A stretch of 64,000 nt of DNA, from contig OX291544.1 in assembly GCA_946406115.1 (NCBI GenBank), positions 29,281,521 through 29,345,520 of the forward strand, in the 5' to 3' direction. Within the stretch, counting starts at the first letter, position 1; every line of letters begins with the position of its first letter. The stretch is from Apoda limacodes. Lineage: Eukaryota; Arthropoda; Insecta; Lepidoptera; Limacodidae. Shown one piece after another: positions 25,101-32,740 of this stretch. The notes under the pieces were generated by a model that saw only the letters and a program-made list of their open reading frames with translations, was not told the DNA's origin and ran no database searches. The position numbers and the translations under genes are program-made.

Positions 25101-26504
25101 TATTGTGGCCACGGTTTTCTGTAAGGTGGAAGGTACTTTCCCAGTTCGGGTTGCCCATTCGGGCGATTGAGCAATTCAATTCAAACATAATGCTAAAAAA
25201 AAACATGTTTAAGAATTTGGGTTTTTTTATTCAAGCATATAGAGTATAGCCCAATGAATAAATCTAATGTTGTTAGAAAATGTATTTTAGTCAACATGAA
25301 TTCCTAAAATTTTAAGCAACATAACTTACATCTCAGAATTTAGCAGCTATGGTTTACACAATAAAAGCCCCCTTGTTCCTATCCAAAAAAAACCCTTCTT
25401 ACAAAACCTCCATATAAAATGTTGTTGGTTACACACATAACTGGCCAAAATTTGGAAAAAAATGCATTGACGTAACCATCAAATCGATTATTTCTCGAAC
25501 AGATATAACAATAATGCGGTTAAAATGTAGGTAACATTACTGTACATATGAATGTTTAAAAAGTTTATTTTTAGTTTTCTCAATTTTTCCCAAAGTTGGC
25601 TTTTTGCTGATTACGTCAATTAGCTTTTCTGCCATCGATATAATTTTGAACCTTTTCGGCAAACCACTGTAGGCCAACATTCCAGCTCTGAATATCTGTG
25701 CAGGTGTTTATTCAAAATTATTTATTCATATTTGACAGGTGTAACTTAGTGCGACGGAACACCACATTTAAGTTCGTAAACTTGTTTTTGAGGGGATTCG
25801 CTCTTGCTGGCACAAAATTTGGTGACAATAATAAGGTACATTTGATTATTATAATAAACAAGATAAAAGTTTATGGACTTATACAATTCTGGACTTAAGG
25901 TTTTATATGTCTTGAGCCCATCATAAATGGTAAAAAATGGTAAAATAAGGTTAAAAATAAAATCTATACTTCTAGAGTTACTAATATTTTAAATGTGAAA
26001 GCTTGGATAGATGTTTGTTACTCAATCACATCAGTAGGGGTGAACGAATTTGAATGAAATTTGGCGCATAGATAGATTATGGAATATATAATGGAATATA
26101 CATAGGCTACTTTCCCGCGGGAATAACAGAATTCCACTTGAACGCACTATAATTGGCTGCTAAAGCTTCTTTAGTATAATCAAGGAGTTGCCATAAGAAT
26201 CCCACGCCGATAACCAAATTTAGGGCGAACGGAACTGCCAGCAAAAGGTAGTATAAATATAAATACCGCTTACCGATAGGCAAGACAGCTTGTCTGCCAC
26301 CTTAGTGGTATAAAAATAAATTAAAATATTAATAACCGTTAAATTCAAGTTGTTTTAAAATAAAAATACTTTAAAGTCATTCATGATGCAAAACTATATT
26401 ACTAATTATTAAAAAAAGCTTAGAAAACACTTAAAAATTTACTTACGTTTGTTTTCAAATTCCCGAAACAAATTTTTACTTGCCACATTCTGCTTGTAAT
26501 CCAT
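8734..26504 (-). CDS. Elongation of very long chain fatty acids protein (ELOVL family), five coding exons
   Basis: Predicted membrane condensing enzyme that adds two carbons to fatty acyl-CoA using malonyl-CoA, acting in the endoplasmic reticulum. Coding exons, in order: 26504-26447, 22307-22117, 16358-16284, 11125-10829, 8985-8734. They sum to 873 bp, that is 290 residues plus stop, a normal family length. All four introns start GT and end AG, and phases fit (1,0,0,0). Hallmarks: KLTELLDT (120-127), FFVLRKK (129-135), the HVYHH box (143-147), HVIMYGYY (177-184) and TKLQLIQ (203-209), the last spanning the exon 4/5 junction. The C-terminus KSKNI fits a K-x-K-x-x ER retrieval signal. Transmembrane-rich blocks lie in exon 2 and exon 5. 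The start ATG at 26504 is the only one upstream that keeps phase; any 5' UTR exon is unseen. Introns are full of retroelements. The subfamily (substrate length) cannot be told. Confidence 0.93.
9149..10380 (-). pseudogene. Non-LTR retrotransposon reverse transcriptase remnant (intron 4 of ELOVL)
   Basis: Minus-strand pieces: SNYRPISLATTAAKVLDIYL (10260-10200), ECFLDLSKVLD and PLLFNLFINQLVERL (10143-9643), LLSPSIGGIRKLIS, then FKYLGHLITEDL, DADIERERRA-like wording and YNNSCRMLLGLP (9662-9300). It is a distinct LINE family from the three others here. The catalytic Y-x-D-D block has been lost: the text goes from GCHIDD straight to LLSPSI, so the palm is deleted. Two or more frameshifts near 9650 and 10130. 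Same strand as the host gene. Confidence 0.8.
10555..10645 (-). mobile_element. Short Jockey-like LINE fragment
   Basis: About 90 bp (GTCCAAGCTACATGCAAATG ... GTGCCCACCAGTGTGTTAGA) matches the RT region around 51784-51850 of the full copy. Flanks on both sides are unrelated, so it is an internal scrap rather than a normal 5'-truncated insert. The preceding 10400-10550 holds nothing recognised. Confidence 0.6.
10829..11125 (-). CDS. ELOVL coding exon 4 (catalytic HxxHH exon)
   Basis: Acceptor TTATTTTACAG just before ATGACTTAT, donor CAGCTG|GTAAGA. Ninety-nine codons, residues 109-207. It carries the histidine box HVYHH, the KxxExxDT motif, HVIMYGYY and YLWWKKYIT. The reading frame continues past the donor to 10742, but that extension is intronic. 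Confidence 0.95.
11283..11385. repeat. AGGGTTC-type lepidopteran dispersed repeat fragment
   Basis: Contains TTTTAGGGTTCTGTACCGCA followed by CCGTCTGTCTGTC, the wording of a very common lepidopteran repeat that is better preserved at 58440-58645. A shorter scrap occurs near 9040-9120. Confidence 0.6.
11390..14500 (-). mobile_element. RTE-like LINE, near full length, frame-broken (intron 3 of ELOVL)
   Basis: Minus-strand endonuclease then RT. Near 14140-14050: LDLATYSARTLRADEKIVEL and WDVIGLSEVRR. 13978-13769: VIQVYAPTS. 13720-13535: KWTWMSPDG and NEIDFI. 13500: SDHRMVRG. 12696-12451: KKGDNTLLKNYRPITLMS and EQAGFRRDY. 12177-11563: KTKIMSN, YVYLGQTV, LPVMTYGTETW and KLKWQWAGHIARR, the C-terminal wording of RTE elements. 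The palm region (12200-12450, ETWAVL...) is in broken frames, and frameshifts occur near 12750, 13000, 13270, 13760 and 13980. Two shorter relatives lie at 27840-28040 and 28500-28875. The element is in sense orientation within the host intron. Confidence 0.88.
14520..15030. repeat. Dispersed lepidopteran repeat, duplicated module
   Basis: Two related modules of about 220 bp: ATCAAGCTTCTAGGTCAACG...CCTAGAATCATGAAATTTG and ATCAAGCTTGTAATTCAATG...CCTAAAATCATGAAATTTGG. They end in GGAACCCTCGGTGCGCGAG and CACTTAGCTGG with a T-run. This ending is one I recognise from many lepidopteran sequences. A related end is at about 17030-17130 (CGCGAATCCGACTCGGACTT). Confidence 0.65.
15031..16280. other. Intronic DNA with repeat scraps
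   Basis: No gene seen. 15775-15845 (CAGCGGGGTGGACTAAGCC, GAGGCCTATGCTCTATAG) has the look of a known moth retroelement flank. 16040-16110 has GAAAGCCAGTGTTGTGGCTA and GCTGACGTTGTGCAACACA, also repeat-like. I could not assign either to a named family. Confidence 0.35.
16284..16358 (-). CDS. ELOVL coding exon 3 (75 bp micro-sized exon)
   Basis: Acceptor TTGTAATTTCAG, donor AGC|GTAAGTG. Twenty-five codons, residues 84-108 (GLDYSWKY...TKC...LKS), phase 0 on both sides. It supplies the loop between the second membrane segment and the KLTELLDT motif, which is otherwise missing. Too short to appear as a long reading frame; found by looking for the missing stretch between exons 2 and 4. Confidence 0.85.
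16505..16655 (-). mobile_element. CR1-like LINE 3' tail only
   Basis: On the minus strand it reads TTTACCCAAAGGTTGTCTG, followed by GCGATAAGATTACC and a short ATT repeat, matching the 3' ends of the copies at 19.8 and 45.5 kb. Extremely 5'-truncated insertion. 16660-18230 around it contains only A/T-rich sequence and the repeat end near 17.1 kb. Confidence 0.7.
18240..19890 (+). mobile_element. CR1-like LINE, decayed, 5'-truncated
   Basis: Plus-strand RT text in broken frames: SPITFDSNT (about 18265), NAVGNDCISRKIILPIL (18440), DPYQSGSHSGHSTATSLVKI (18710), LDFSNAFNTVDFDILL (18820), SLNISPMAIDLFQSNLCGRR and GVPQGGVLSPLL (18880-19020). The YADD catalytic block is absent: near 19050 the sequence jumps to about 80 bp of unrelated GTGTGTG-rich text. 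The C-terminal domain (SILPPLLGYA, LNKLERL-like, FRFKLKWLSIR) then resumes at 19130. The 3' end CCTCTACCCAAAGGATGTCT is near 19840. Lies in ELOVL intron 2, antisense to the gene. Confidence 0.82.
19940..20255. repeat. Dispersed lepidopteran repeat (AAGCCGCTGGCAGAAGCTAG end)
   Basis: Contains AAATGGCTGAACCGATTGAA twice in variant form and ends GGGCGGGCGAAGCCGCTGGC AGAAGCTAG, a very common lepidopteran repeat end. A related, weaker copy is at 26150-26262 (GGGCGAACGGAACTGCCAGC). Confidence 0.7.
20701..20889 (-). pseudogene. BEL/Pao-type RNase H fragment
   Basis: Sixty-two codons with YCWTDSSAVLARIRS followed by NNWNNIPCTLNPANIP. This is the wording of the retroelement RNase H domain, where a TDS motif precedes a W..IP...NPAD block. 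The last catalytic residues are missing (NPAN instead of NPAD, no following SR). No neighbouring RT or integrase was seen, so it is an isolated scrap in ELOVL intron 2. Confidence 0.55.
21080..21237. repeat. Short dispersed lepidopteran retroposon tail
   Basis: ATCCCTACGGAAACTTTT, GTAGCCTATGTCTTTCTACG and the end CATAATAATAGTATGGATA match the family of tails at 6.8 and 63.1 kb. The rest of 20890-22070 shows nothing else I can name. Confidence 0.6.
22075..22103. repeat. TA dinucleotide microsatellite beside a splice donor
   Basis: About 14 TA units, ending roughly 8-14 bp inside the intron that follows ELOVL exon 2 (donor at 22116-22111 on the minus strand). Such runs are length-variable. Confidence 0.85.
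22117..22307 (-). CDS. ELOVL coding exon 2
   Basis: Acceptor TTCTTCCAG, donor AAAA|GTAAGT. Encodes residues 20-83 with VYLLFVLKIGPHYMKNRQPY, the conserved GPxxMxxRxP block of the family, and YNIIQV. A TA dinucleotide run begins only about 10 bp past the donor in the intron. Confidence 0.92.
22310..23550. other. Intronic DNA, no gene
   Basis: A/T-rich. 22780-22960 contains TGGGGCAAAGTGCATAATAT and GTTTGTCCCACCCTAGCCAA, which looks repeat-derived. 23040-23460 and 25380-25680 share theme words (GGTTACGTCA, GATATAACAATAA-type) and may be parts of one element split by the LINE between them. Not proven. Confidence 0.3.
23555..25190 (-). mobile_element. Jockey-like LINE copy with several internal deletions (ELOVL intron 1)
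   Basis: Minus-strand copy of the family seen at 50.6-54 kb. The 3' end begins near 23555 (ACGGTCACC, CGCGTTGCCGACCCTTCAA). It then jumps at about 23690 to TGATCTCGGAACTGAACACC, at 23790 to the NYRPIAI region (GCCAGTAATTCGATGGATCT), at 24000-24190 to the ASNSKMNDEG region, at 24300-24490 to the endonuclease end, and at 24520-24600 to the N-terminal endonuclease (TPLW/NLN region). The 5' leader (24740-25190) is retained, with CTGGCACGGCGGGCAGAAGG. Each join is a deletion relative to the fuller copy. Same strand as the gene. Confidence 0.82.
26263..26335 (+). mobile_element. Jockey-like LINE terminal 70 bp
   Basis: ACCGCTTACCGATAGGC...GTCTGCCACCTTAGTGGTAT followed by AAAAATAAATTAAAA equals the extreme 3' end of the family (compare 399-472). 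Only the tail was retained. Confidence 0.7.
26447..26504 (-). CDS. ELOVL coding exon 1
   Basis: Encodes the first 19 residues (MDYKQNVASKNLFREFENK) plus one base of the next codon. The donor is AAAC|GTAAGT. Its charged, non-membrane character fits the cytosolic N-terminus of ELOVL proteins. It is assigned because its phase (1) is exactly what exon 2 needs and no closer start exists. Least certain of the five exons. Confidence 0.75.
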
Positions 26505-26757
26505 ACTGTTAACTTAACCAGTAAGTGCCTGGCTACCGACTAAGAATTTGACAATGAATAGTTAAACATAGCAGTAAACTAATAAAAATATAAACCTAGA
26601 AAACCAAAGTGTATAACTAAATATTCATCAAGTTCTACATGAAGCAATGACATTTCATGAATATTTAGTGACACGCGATGACGGTTGCATTTCTTTGTGC
26701 AAATACAAACTACTAAAAATTCGAGTTTAAAAATAATATTTCATCGACCAGACTTGT

Positions 26758-27720
26758 GCCTCGGTAGCTCAGTGGTAGAGCACTTACACGGAATGCAAGG
26801 GTCACAGGTTCAAGTCCTGGCTCAAAGTTAACCCTTAACAGGTATCGAGGGGGCCGCGACGTCATGGGCCCCCACCCATGACGTTTTCTTGGTTTTCTAA
26901 AAAACTAAGCATCGTGAGCAGCCGCCATTTTAGGTATTCTCATTACGTCGCTATTCGCGGCGGGTGCCGCATCAGCTTACTGGGATCCAGGTATGCACGT
27001 GTTGGGGTCCGCGCGGCACCCGCGATACCAGTTACGTAAGTTTTTTTCCAAGCCAAAACGCCTTGAAAAGGGGACGCTGTCACTTATGTGATAGCAAAAA
27101 AGATGGGAAATTTGCTACTTAGTGCAATAATTGTTCACAATTCATTTGCAAAGTCCATAGTAGCAAAAAAATACTATGTCATAATTGTCTAGACTGAACA
27201 AAGTTTAATATTAATATTTTTGAGCCTTAAGATTAGAAGTGATTTATTTCATGTTAATTTTTGTGAAATTTTGGTTAGAGATTATAAAACTTTTTTTTTT
27301 ATTTTTTTTAGTTTACGTATTATAGATTAAGTAAAATAATATTATTAACATTTGTAACGTAGAAAAAAATATTACCAAAATGTTGATACTATTTTGTGAT
27401 TTCTTCTAGTATTGAAGTAAGAAGATTTATATTAATAAAAACTATTTGATTACATAAAACAAACCTATCGATTATTATTTCTGACCATTTTTCAAGTACA
27501 TACTTGCAACTTACTTGCATAGCAAACATACTATGGGGGCCGCACGGCCCCCACGATACCAGTTACGTATGTCGAATATACGATACCAGTTAAGGGTTAA
27601 ATCTTTTGACTGCATCTTTGCTTTTGAAAATATTTATATTGATGATATAGCCATAAATATAGCATGTCCTTCTAAGACTCTAACCTTCAGGGAGTCAGAA
27701 ACGAAGAAAGATTATTTCTA
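26758..27720 (+). mobile_element. tRNA-derived SINE, interrupted by a piggyBac-like element
   Basis: The head resembles a tRNA with a good A box (TAGCTCAGTGGTAGAGC, 26765-26781) and B box (GGTTCAAGTCC), so it would carry an internal RNA polymerase III promoter. The acceptor stem does not pair (GCCTCGG against CTCAAAG), which argues against a working tRNA gene. The body resumes after the insertion at 27597 with ATCTTTTGACTGCATC and ATATAGCCATAAATATAGCA. The same body text, with its tRNA-like tail, recurs at 56868-57000. The 3' boundary is uncertain. Confidence 0.72.
26832..27596. mobile_element. piggyBac-like non-autonomous element (MITE), 765 bp, TTAA target duplication
   Basis: Starts CCCTTAACAGGTATCG and ends CGATACCAGTTAAGGG, 16-bp terminal inverted repeats with one mismatch. 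It is flanked exactly by TTAA on both sides (26828-26831 and 27597-27600), the signature of piggyBac insertion. Subterminal copies of CGATACCAGTTACGTA occur near 27024 and 27553. There is also an internal GGGCCCCCACCCATGACG hairpin-like block. No transposase is present, so it must have been moved in trans. Removing it restores the continuous SINE body seen at 56.9 kb. Confidence 0.88.
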
Positions 27721-27839
27721 TGTATGTCTATTCATATTGTATTTCTTACTTCTATGAAGATTTTGTGTGTTATAAACACAAACAGATTGATGTACTAAGA
27801 CTTTATAAGTCACTAGGAGTTGTATAAAATAATATATTG

Positions 27840-28045
27840 ACTTACGAAGTCGTTCGTTCGTTTCAGCCAGAAAACGTCCATTTGTGAACATAGGCCTACG
27901 TAATATTATGTTTCCACAACGACCAGTTGTGCACGCGCTTCCAAACAGGTCGTCTGCCCACCTGGAAGAAGGCCGTCTCACGCTGCGTCTTTCAATCCAT
28001 GGTCAACATTCGAGAAACTATTTTTTCCTCATCGGTTATCAGTTT
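27840..28045 (-). mobile_element. RTE-like LINE 3' fragment
   Basis: GTTCGTTCGTTTCAGCCAG then AACATAGGCCTACG and CCACCTGGAAGAAGGCCGTC match the 3' region of RTE-type copies. The GAAC/GTTC simple tail starts the minus-strand 3' end. It is related to the copy at 28500 and ends near TTTTTCCTCATCGG. Confidence 0.7.
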
Positions 28046-28109
28046 GACAAGCGATATGGTCACTGCTACTTTAGTTTGCTAACAGTTTAATCTATGCGGC
28101 GACGTTGGT

Positions 28110-28441
28110 TCTTAGGCTCGGTACCTACTTAACTAGCGCCGTCAAAACATATTCTTTATTTCCCCTTCTTACAAAACACATTTTAAAAATGTTACATTTT
28201 AATTATTTAGAACTAGTTATAAGCTATTTTTAGAACTATACGTATTGTCTTGAAATTTAAAAATACCACTTTTAGCATAAACGCTATCTATAACTCACAG
28301 ATATACTCTAGAAACGATGTATTCCCTTCTAAAAATAGCTTGTAACTAGTTGTAAATAATTTATTTGTAACATTTTTGTAAAAACAGGAAATAAAGAATA
28401 TCTTTTTGCGGCGCTAGTTAGGTAGGTACTGCGCCTTAAGA
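28110..28441. repeat. Foldback MITE, long imperfect palindrome
   Basis: Left arm from 28121 (GTACCTACTTAACTAGCGCC...) pairs with the right arm ending at 28429 over roughly 120 bp each, including ATTCTTTATTTCC, GTTACA, AACTAGTTA and AAGCTATTTTTAGAA. The centre is about 70 bp. No open frame, typical of a foldback DNA element; the target duplication is unclear because the palindrome fades into its flanks. It sits between two RTE fragments. Confidence 0.8.
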
Positions 28442-28499
28442 GGCAAACAGGTAAAGACACAAACTACTAAAAATTCGAGTTTCAAATCAATATTTCTTC

Positions 28500-28875
28500 T
28501 TACAAACTCGTTCGTTCGTTTCATCCAGAAGACGTCCACTGGTGAATGTAGGCCTACCCCATACGACTCTACAACAGCCGGTCCTGGGCCGACCGCGGTT
28601 CCAACCTGGTCGTCTGTCCACCTGGTAGAAGGCAGTCCCTCGCTGCGTCTTTTGATCCGTCATCACCACTCGAAAATAAAACCCACATTTCTGTACCGTA
28701 AGTCATCACTGGCAACATACATTGGTTTTAGTCTATTGTCTTTACACACTAAGGTATTTAAGACGAGAAGATGTTGCGTAGCTCTTCGAACGCTGCTCAA
28801 CCGCGCTAGATTGTTCGATTTACCACTTTCTCAAAGTTCGACTTACCTAAGTGGACCGATACAAATTGCGTCACA
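28500..28875 (-). mobile_element. RTE-like LINE 3' fragment, longer copy
   Basis: Starts with the GTTCGTTCGTTTCATCCAG tail and continues GGCCTACCCCATACGAC, CCACCTGGTAGAAGGCAGTC. It then matches 11770-11930 of the fuller RTE copy: GTAAGTCATCACTGGCAA, TTTAAGACGAGAAGATG, AACGCTGCTCAACCGCGC, TCTCAAAGTTCGACTTACC. Frames broken. Confidence 0.8.
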
Positions 28876-28877
28876 TA

Positions 28878-29283
28878 CCATGGACGAGCAGCACTCGTCA
28901 ACGAGGTGGCGAAGTTGGTTTTTAATATACGACAACAAGTTAATGTGCGCACCTGTAAACATCCGGTAGTAGAGTCAGTAGAACAGCTGTGGGTCAGTTA
29001 TAAAGCCAATTCTAGTAATATCATAATTAGCACTGCCTATAGGCCACCTTGGCAGGATGTAGACATGTTTCTTAATGCTATAACAGATTCTCTCACTTCT
29101 TTAAAAACCTGTGATCATGTAATATTATTCGGAGATTTCAATATAAATATTTTAAGTGATAATAGCAAAACTGTCTTATTTAAAAAATTCTTGGCCTACG
29201 TCAATTTGATTCAGGTTATAACACAGCCTACTCATTTCACAGACAATAGTCAACTGATACCTACCAATCCTACACACAATTGA
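28878..29283 (+). pseudogene. LINE endonuclease domain fragment (CR1-like)
   Basis: An open stretch of about 125 codons encodes part of the apurinic/apyrimidinic-type endonuclease of a LINE: VAKLVFNIRQQVNVRT, IIISTAYRPPW (substrate loop) and VILFGDFNIN, the conserved catalytic GDFN. It ends abruptly at QPTHFTDNSQL without the SDH motif, so the fold is incomplete. No RT follows. It probably belongs to the same CR1-like family as the RT copies elsewhere. Confidence 0.8.
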
Positions 29284-29672
29284 GTATGCACATACACGCA
29301 CAATAGCACATTAGCAAATCACAAATTTATACAAAACGTAAAGTAAAACCTATAGGTTCGTCATTTTGTTATTTACGTTAGGTTTTAATAAACACACAAA
29401 CGTTAAAAACTTAAATTAAAAAAATCACTTTCATTTAGTCCATGTTAACACTTTTGAAAAACAATTACCTATGTAGCACCTACCTACTTGGTTAACTAAT
29501 AATTGAAAAATAATTAAAGAGAAATTAAGGAAAAAAAATTAAAGATCTAAGATGTTCAACATGAAGTCCGTTCATTTGTATACACAACTGACATCCTCAA
29601 CAGCTTTTTGTTTTAATTTGTCAAAAGCAGCAACTATCCGTTCTTGTACGAATTGTATCCGATGGTCCACGA

Positions 29673-30546
29673 CGGCATTTCTTAACCAGTGGGGCGCGAA
29701 GCATTTGATTATAAAAAAGAACGAGTTGCACTCCGGGAGTGCCGGCAGAAGTGAAAACTTTTACACACGATTCGCGCTCAACACTCAAATATGTCACAAG
29801 ACATGTCTTTGACATTGTCAAGAAATAATAATGTTTGTTTATTTACTTTTTTGACGTAGTATATTTGACATCGCAATCTGTCATAGAATTAAAATTCCAT
29901 ATCCAACCTCCCTGTACTACTCATAATCGCGAATACTAAAAATAAAAATTATAATAGGCGTGGCATTACGGTTTCCGTATTTTACAAAGACAAAGATGCA
30001 CTTTATTCAATTTCCATATTTTAAACACTTTATATACACGAATTTTACGAATACACAGCAGTATGGCCAATACACAGACGGTCGAGCCATCAGCTGTCAC
30101 CATCCATGGATGCGCGTAGCACGCTGTAACATAAACACACACGACCATTCGCGCAAGCGCCCTGCGCCGCCTAAACGAAACAGCAGGCGCAGGCATACAT
30201 TTTCGCCGCGCCGTAGAAAGAGAGGGGGATACTCCCTCTCCTACGCCGTGCCAGCTGTCTACTCTCCATCCGTCTTACGAATTTTCACGATCAGGACACG
30301 TGACCTGACGCGAGTTTATCATTTTTTACCCATACCAAAAAAAGTGCACAACGTCGCTAAAGAAGTTTTCACTTCAAAAAAATACCTATAGCTTCATATA
30401 AAAGTTCTAGAAGAATTCTACAAGAATTCTTTTTTCCAAAAAGAAGTAATGGTTTTTAGTAAATTAACTAAATTTTAGTAAGGGAGGCGTGAAGATTTTC
30501 GCAAGTCGTGAGGGAGGCGCGACTTCAAAAAGGTTGAGAAACCCTG
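29673..30546. mobile_element. hAT-type non-autonomous element, 874 bp
   Basis: Left end CGGCATTTCTTAACCAGTGG and right end AAAGGTTGAGAAACCCTG form the degenerate hAT-style inverted repeat (CAGGGTTTCTCAACC type). Flanking 8-bp direct repeats GTCCACGA (29665-29672) and GTCTACGA (30547-30554) differ at one base; 8 bp is the hAT target length. The interior has a GC-rich block at 30085-30260 (CAAGCGCCCTGCGCCGCC) unlike the A/T-rich surroundings. Frames in it show no transposase. Confidence 0.72.
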
Positions 30547-31061
30547 GTCTACGATCATATGCCTGCTTTTCACCATAACACATGATCATAGGTATCCATG
30601 TACTCAGTCGCACTATAATCTTGTCTTGACATTTTAACACAATTTTGCACTATTACGTCAGGATACAATGAAATACACCGGCTTACTAAATACACATCAA
30701 TCAAAATGAAATGATTTCACGTAAGAAAATAATTAGGTAGTTATCTCTTTCTAGCAATTTATTGTTCTGGCGCCAAAGAAATTCAAACTTTAGCGTAATA
30801 ATTATTGATTGTATATATGCAAAGATTACATTATGAGAACACTGAATATTCCAGTATTATAAAACTTTTCTGGACTACAAAAATCACCTCTTTTTCATCC
30901 CCTATTTCCTTATCAGGTGAAAAGCTGGGAAAATCAGGGCCTTACCTTGCGGCAACGGTAACTATTTTGTAAATTGCAAATCTGGCCCTACATGGAGTAC
31001 CTAGTGCTGCCACCTGTGGGCAGGTGTCTGGATACCTAATTTAGTTCAGAGGTGGTTATAA

Positions 31062-31335
31062 ATAATTGTTTGAAATTATGCCAACGGCTTCTTTTAACCA
31101 TTGTACTATTTCCTATTGGCAAACGGTTCATCCTCACCAAGTCAGAACCAAATTGATCACGCACTGCGCGATTTGAGAGGAGCTTCCTCCAGCGAACACT
31201 TTGTTAATTGTTAAAACTCCCTTTCGCGGTATTCCATAGGGATTACAGTACAGTATGAGGTTGTTTAAGTGAGGAGTGATTAGATTTAGAGCAGGCAAAA
31301 CGTAACTCACACAAGTACTCCATTTTTTACGCGAT
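31062..31335 (+). mobile_element. Highly decayed Jockey-like LINE 3' fragment
   Basis: AATTGTTTGAAATTATGCCA, ACGGTTCATCCTCACC, GGAGCTTCCTCCAGCGAACA and GATTACAGTACAGTATGAGG line up with 120-310 of the first copy but with many substitutions and gaps. It is older than the other copies. 30555-31060 upstream holds nothing recognised. Confidence 0.65.
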
Positions 31336-31489
31336 GCCCTCGCCCTCCTAAGGCCAAAAATCTCTACTAGTGTGTAGCAAGTTAACCAAAATACTTAAAA
31401 TAACATTTATATGTTTATTACAAACTAATAACAAACAAAAATTCTTAAGACCTCTATACTTTAAAAAACTATATTACATTCATCTTTTT

Positions 31490-32385
31490 AGTAAAGATCG
31501 ATCAAGGTCTTTCGTTTTTGTAAAAATGTACTTACGTAGAAAACGTAGATTGTGGTGACAGTAATAATAAATGTGTCGGCGAAGACATGTCATTAGTACG
31601 GAAGCTACACGAAGCACAAGTGCGACATATGTAAAGCTGTACTAGCGCCACCTACTAATCGGTGGCGCCTTACTCTGTGGCGCGCTTGACAGTCTTGGTA
31701 CTGGGCTCTCTGACATGATCGTCAATCTTGCCACGACGGTCACACAGAGAGTATCATGAAACTGTCGACAGGCTTTGTTAGCTTGTAAAATTGAAAGTGT
31801 TTAAACGTGACTTTAAAGTGCGATATTATTTTAAGTGACTATTTAAGCCTTAATTGTGGTTCATGATAGCCTTAAACCCAATACCTAAACGCCCAAGTAA
31901 TCGCCTAAAGGGCTTATCCTCCCTGAGGCGCCTACAAATGTATTATTTGACTATGTTGTTACCTAACATGTGTTTTGATATTTTTTCAATTAGTCGTAGT
32001 ATCCATCTTATAGTCGTTAAGCGATAAATATGTTGATACAATCTTTTATAATTGTAATATTTTTACACTACTTCTAAAAATGCATCAAAATGTGAGTAGA
32101 ATTTGGAATGCAAGATTAGAAAACAGCTCATAAAATGAAATTACTTACGCAGTTTGGGAGTCGTTGACTATTCCTTTGGCGGCAAAGTTAGCGGCATCTT
32201 CCATGCGCGCTGGCGACGGCTGCGCCGAATTTACTGAGATGTGTAGACCTACCTGCCTTAGTAGATACATGCATGTTTGTAGGTGTTTCTAGTAAAAATC
32301 GATCAAGGCCTTTCGTGTTTGTTATGTATGGAGCTCCTTACCTAGATAACGTTAGATTGTTGTGATAGGAATAATAAAAGTACCT
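31490..32385. repeat. Pair of approximately 95-bp direct repeats
   Basis: 31490-31585 and 32285-32380 share AGTAAARATCGATCAAGG followed by CTTTCGT, then a lysine-codon-rich stretch and GATTGTKGTGAYAG plus AATAATAAA. Between them lies 31640-31760, with GCGCCACCTACTAATCGGTG GCGCC (an inverted repeat) and CACACAGAGAGTATC. This could be an LTR-like arrangement, but the ends lack clear TG...CA boundaries. Confidence 0.45.
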
Positions 32386-32554
32386 ACTATTTGCTTATGG
32401 TTGTGGTTATTTAGCATGTATTTTCACCAGTTCATTATAATCAGTAGGTATACCTAATTATTGTTGGTAGTTGGAAATGTTAAAAAAATACAATAAGAGA
32501 TTAATTTAAGAACTGTAAATCACACAAAGGAAGGTTCGTTGATGCAGCTTGGTT

Positions 32555-32740
32555 ATTGTGGCCCCTACGTCCTCTCCGGGTTGTGAGAGAGCGTGGTTGT
32601 GATTTTGATGCATTTCCGCCTCAACTCTGTCCATTTCGTGGCGCCACTGTCGCGTACACGTGGTTAAGTCAAACGAATGCTCCCGGTCACCGTCTATTTA
32701 CCAGTGTGCACCATTTCTTTTAGTCATTGCGTCGTTGGAT
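32555..32740. repeat. Dispersed repeat shared (inverted) with 46.5 kb and 49.3 kb
   Basis: GTCCTCTCCGGGTTGTGAGA, CCGCCTCAACTCTGTCCATT, GGCGCCACTGTCGCGTACAC and CGGTCACCGTCTATTTACCA occur as the reverse complement at about 46515-46705 and again in the duplicated copy at about 49275-49460. No coding capacity is seen. After it, 32740-33130 is GC-richer and unassigned. 33130-33840 is A/T-rich with no gene. Confidence 0.7.

Noticed and set aside
26758..26828. A working tRNA gene
   Set aside because: A and B boxes are good, but the acceptor stem does not pair and SINE-type body text follows; a second copy of the body exists at 56.9 kb.
29960..30391. 143-codon reading frame
   Set aside because: Entirely inside the hAT-type element, basic and motif-free; overlaps an equally long minus-strand frame.
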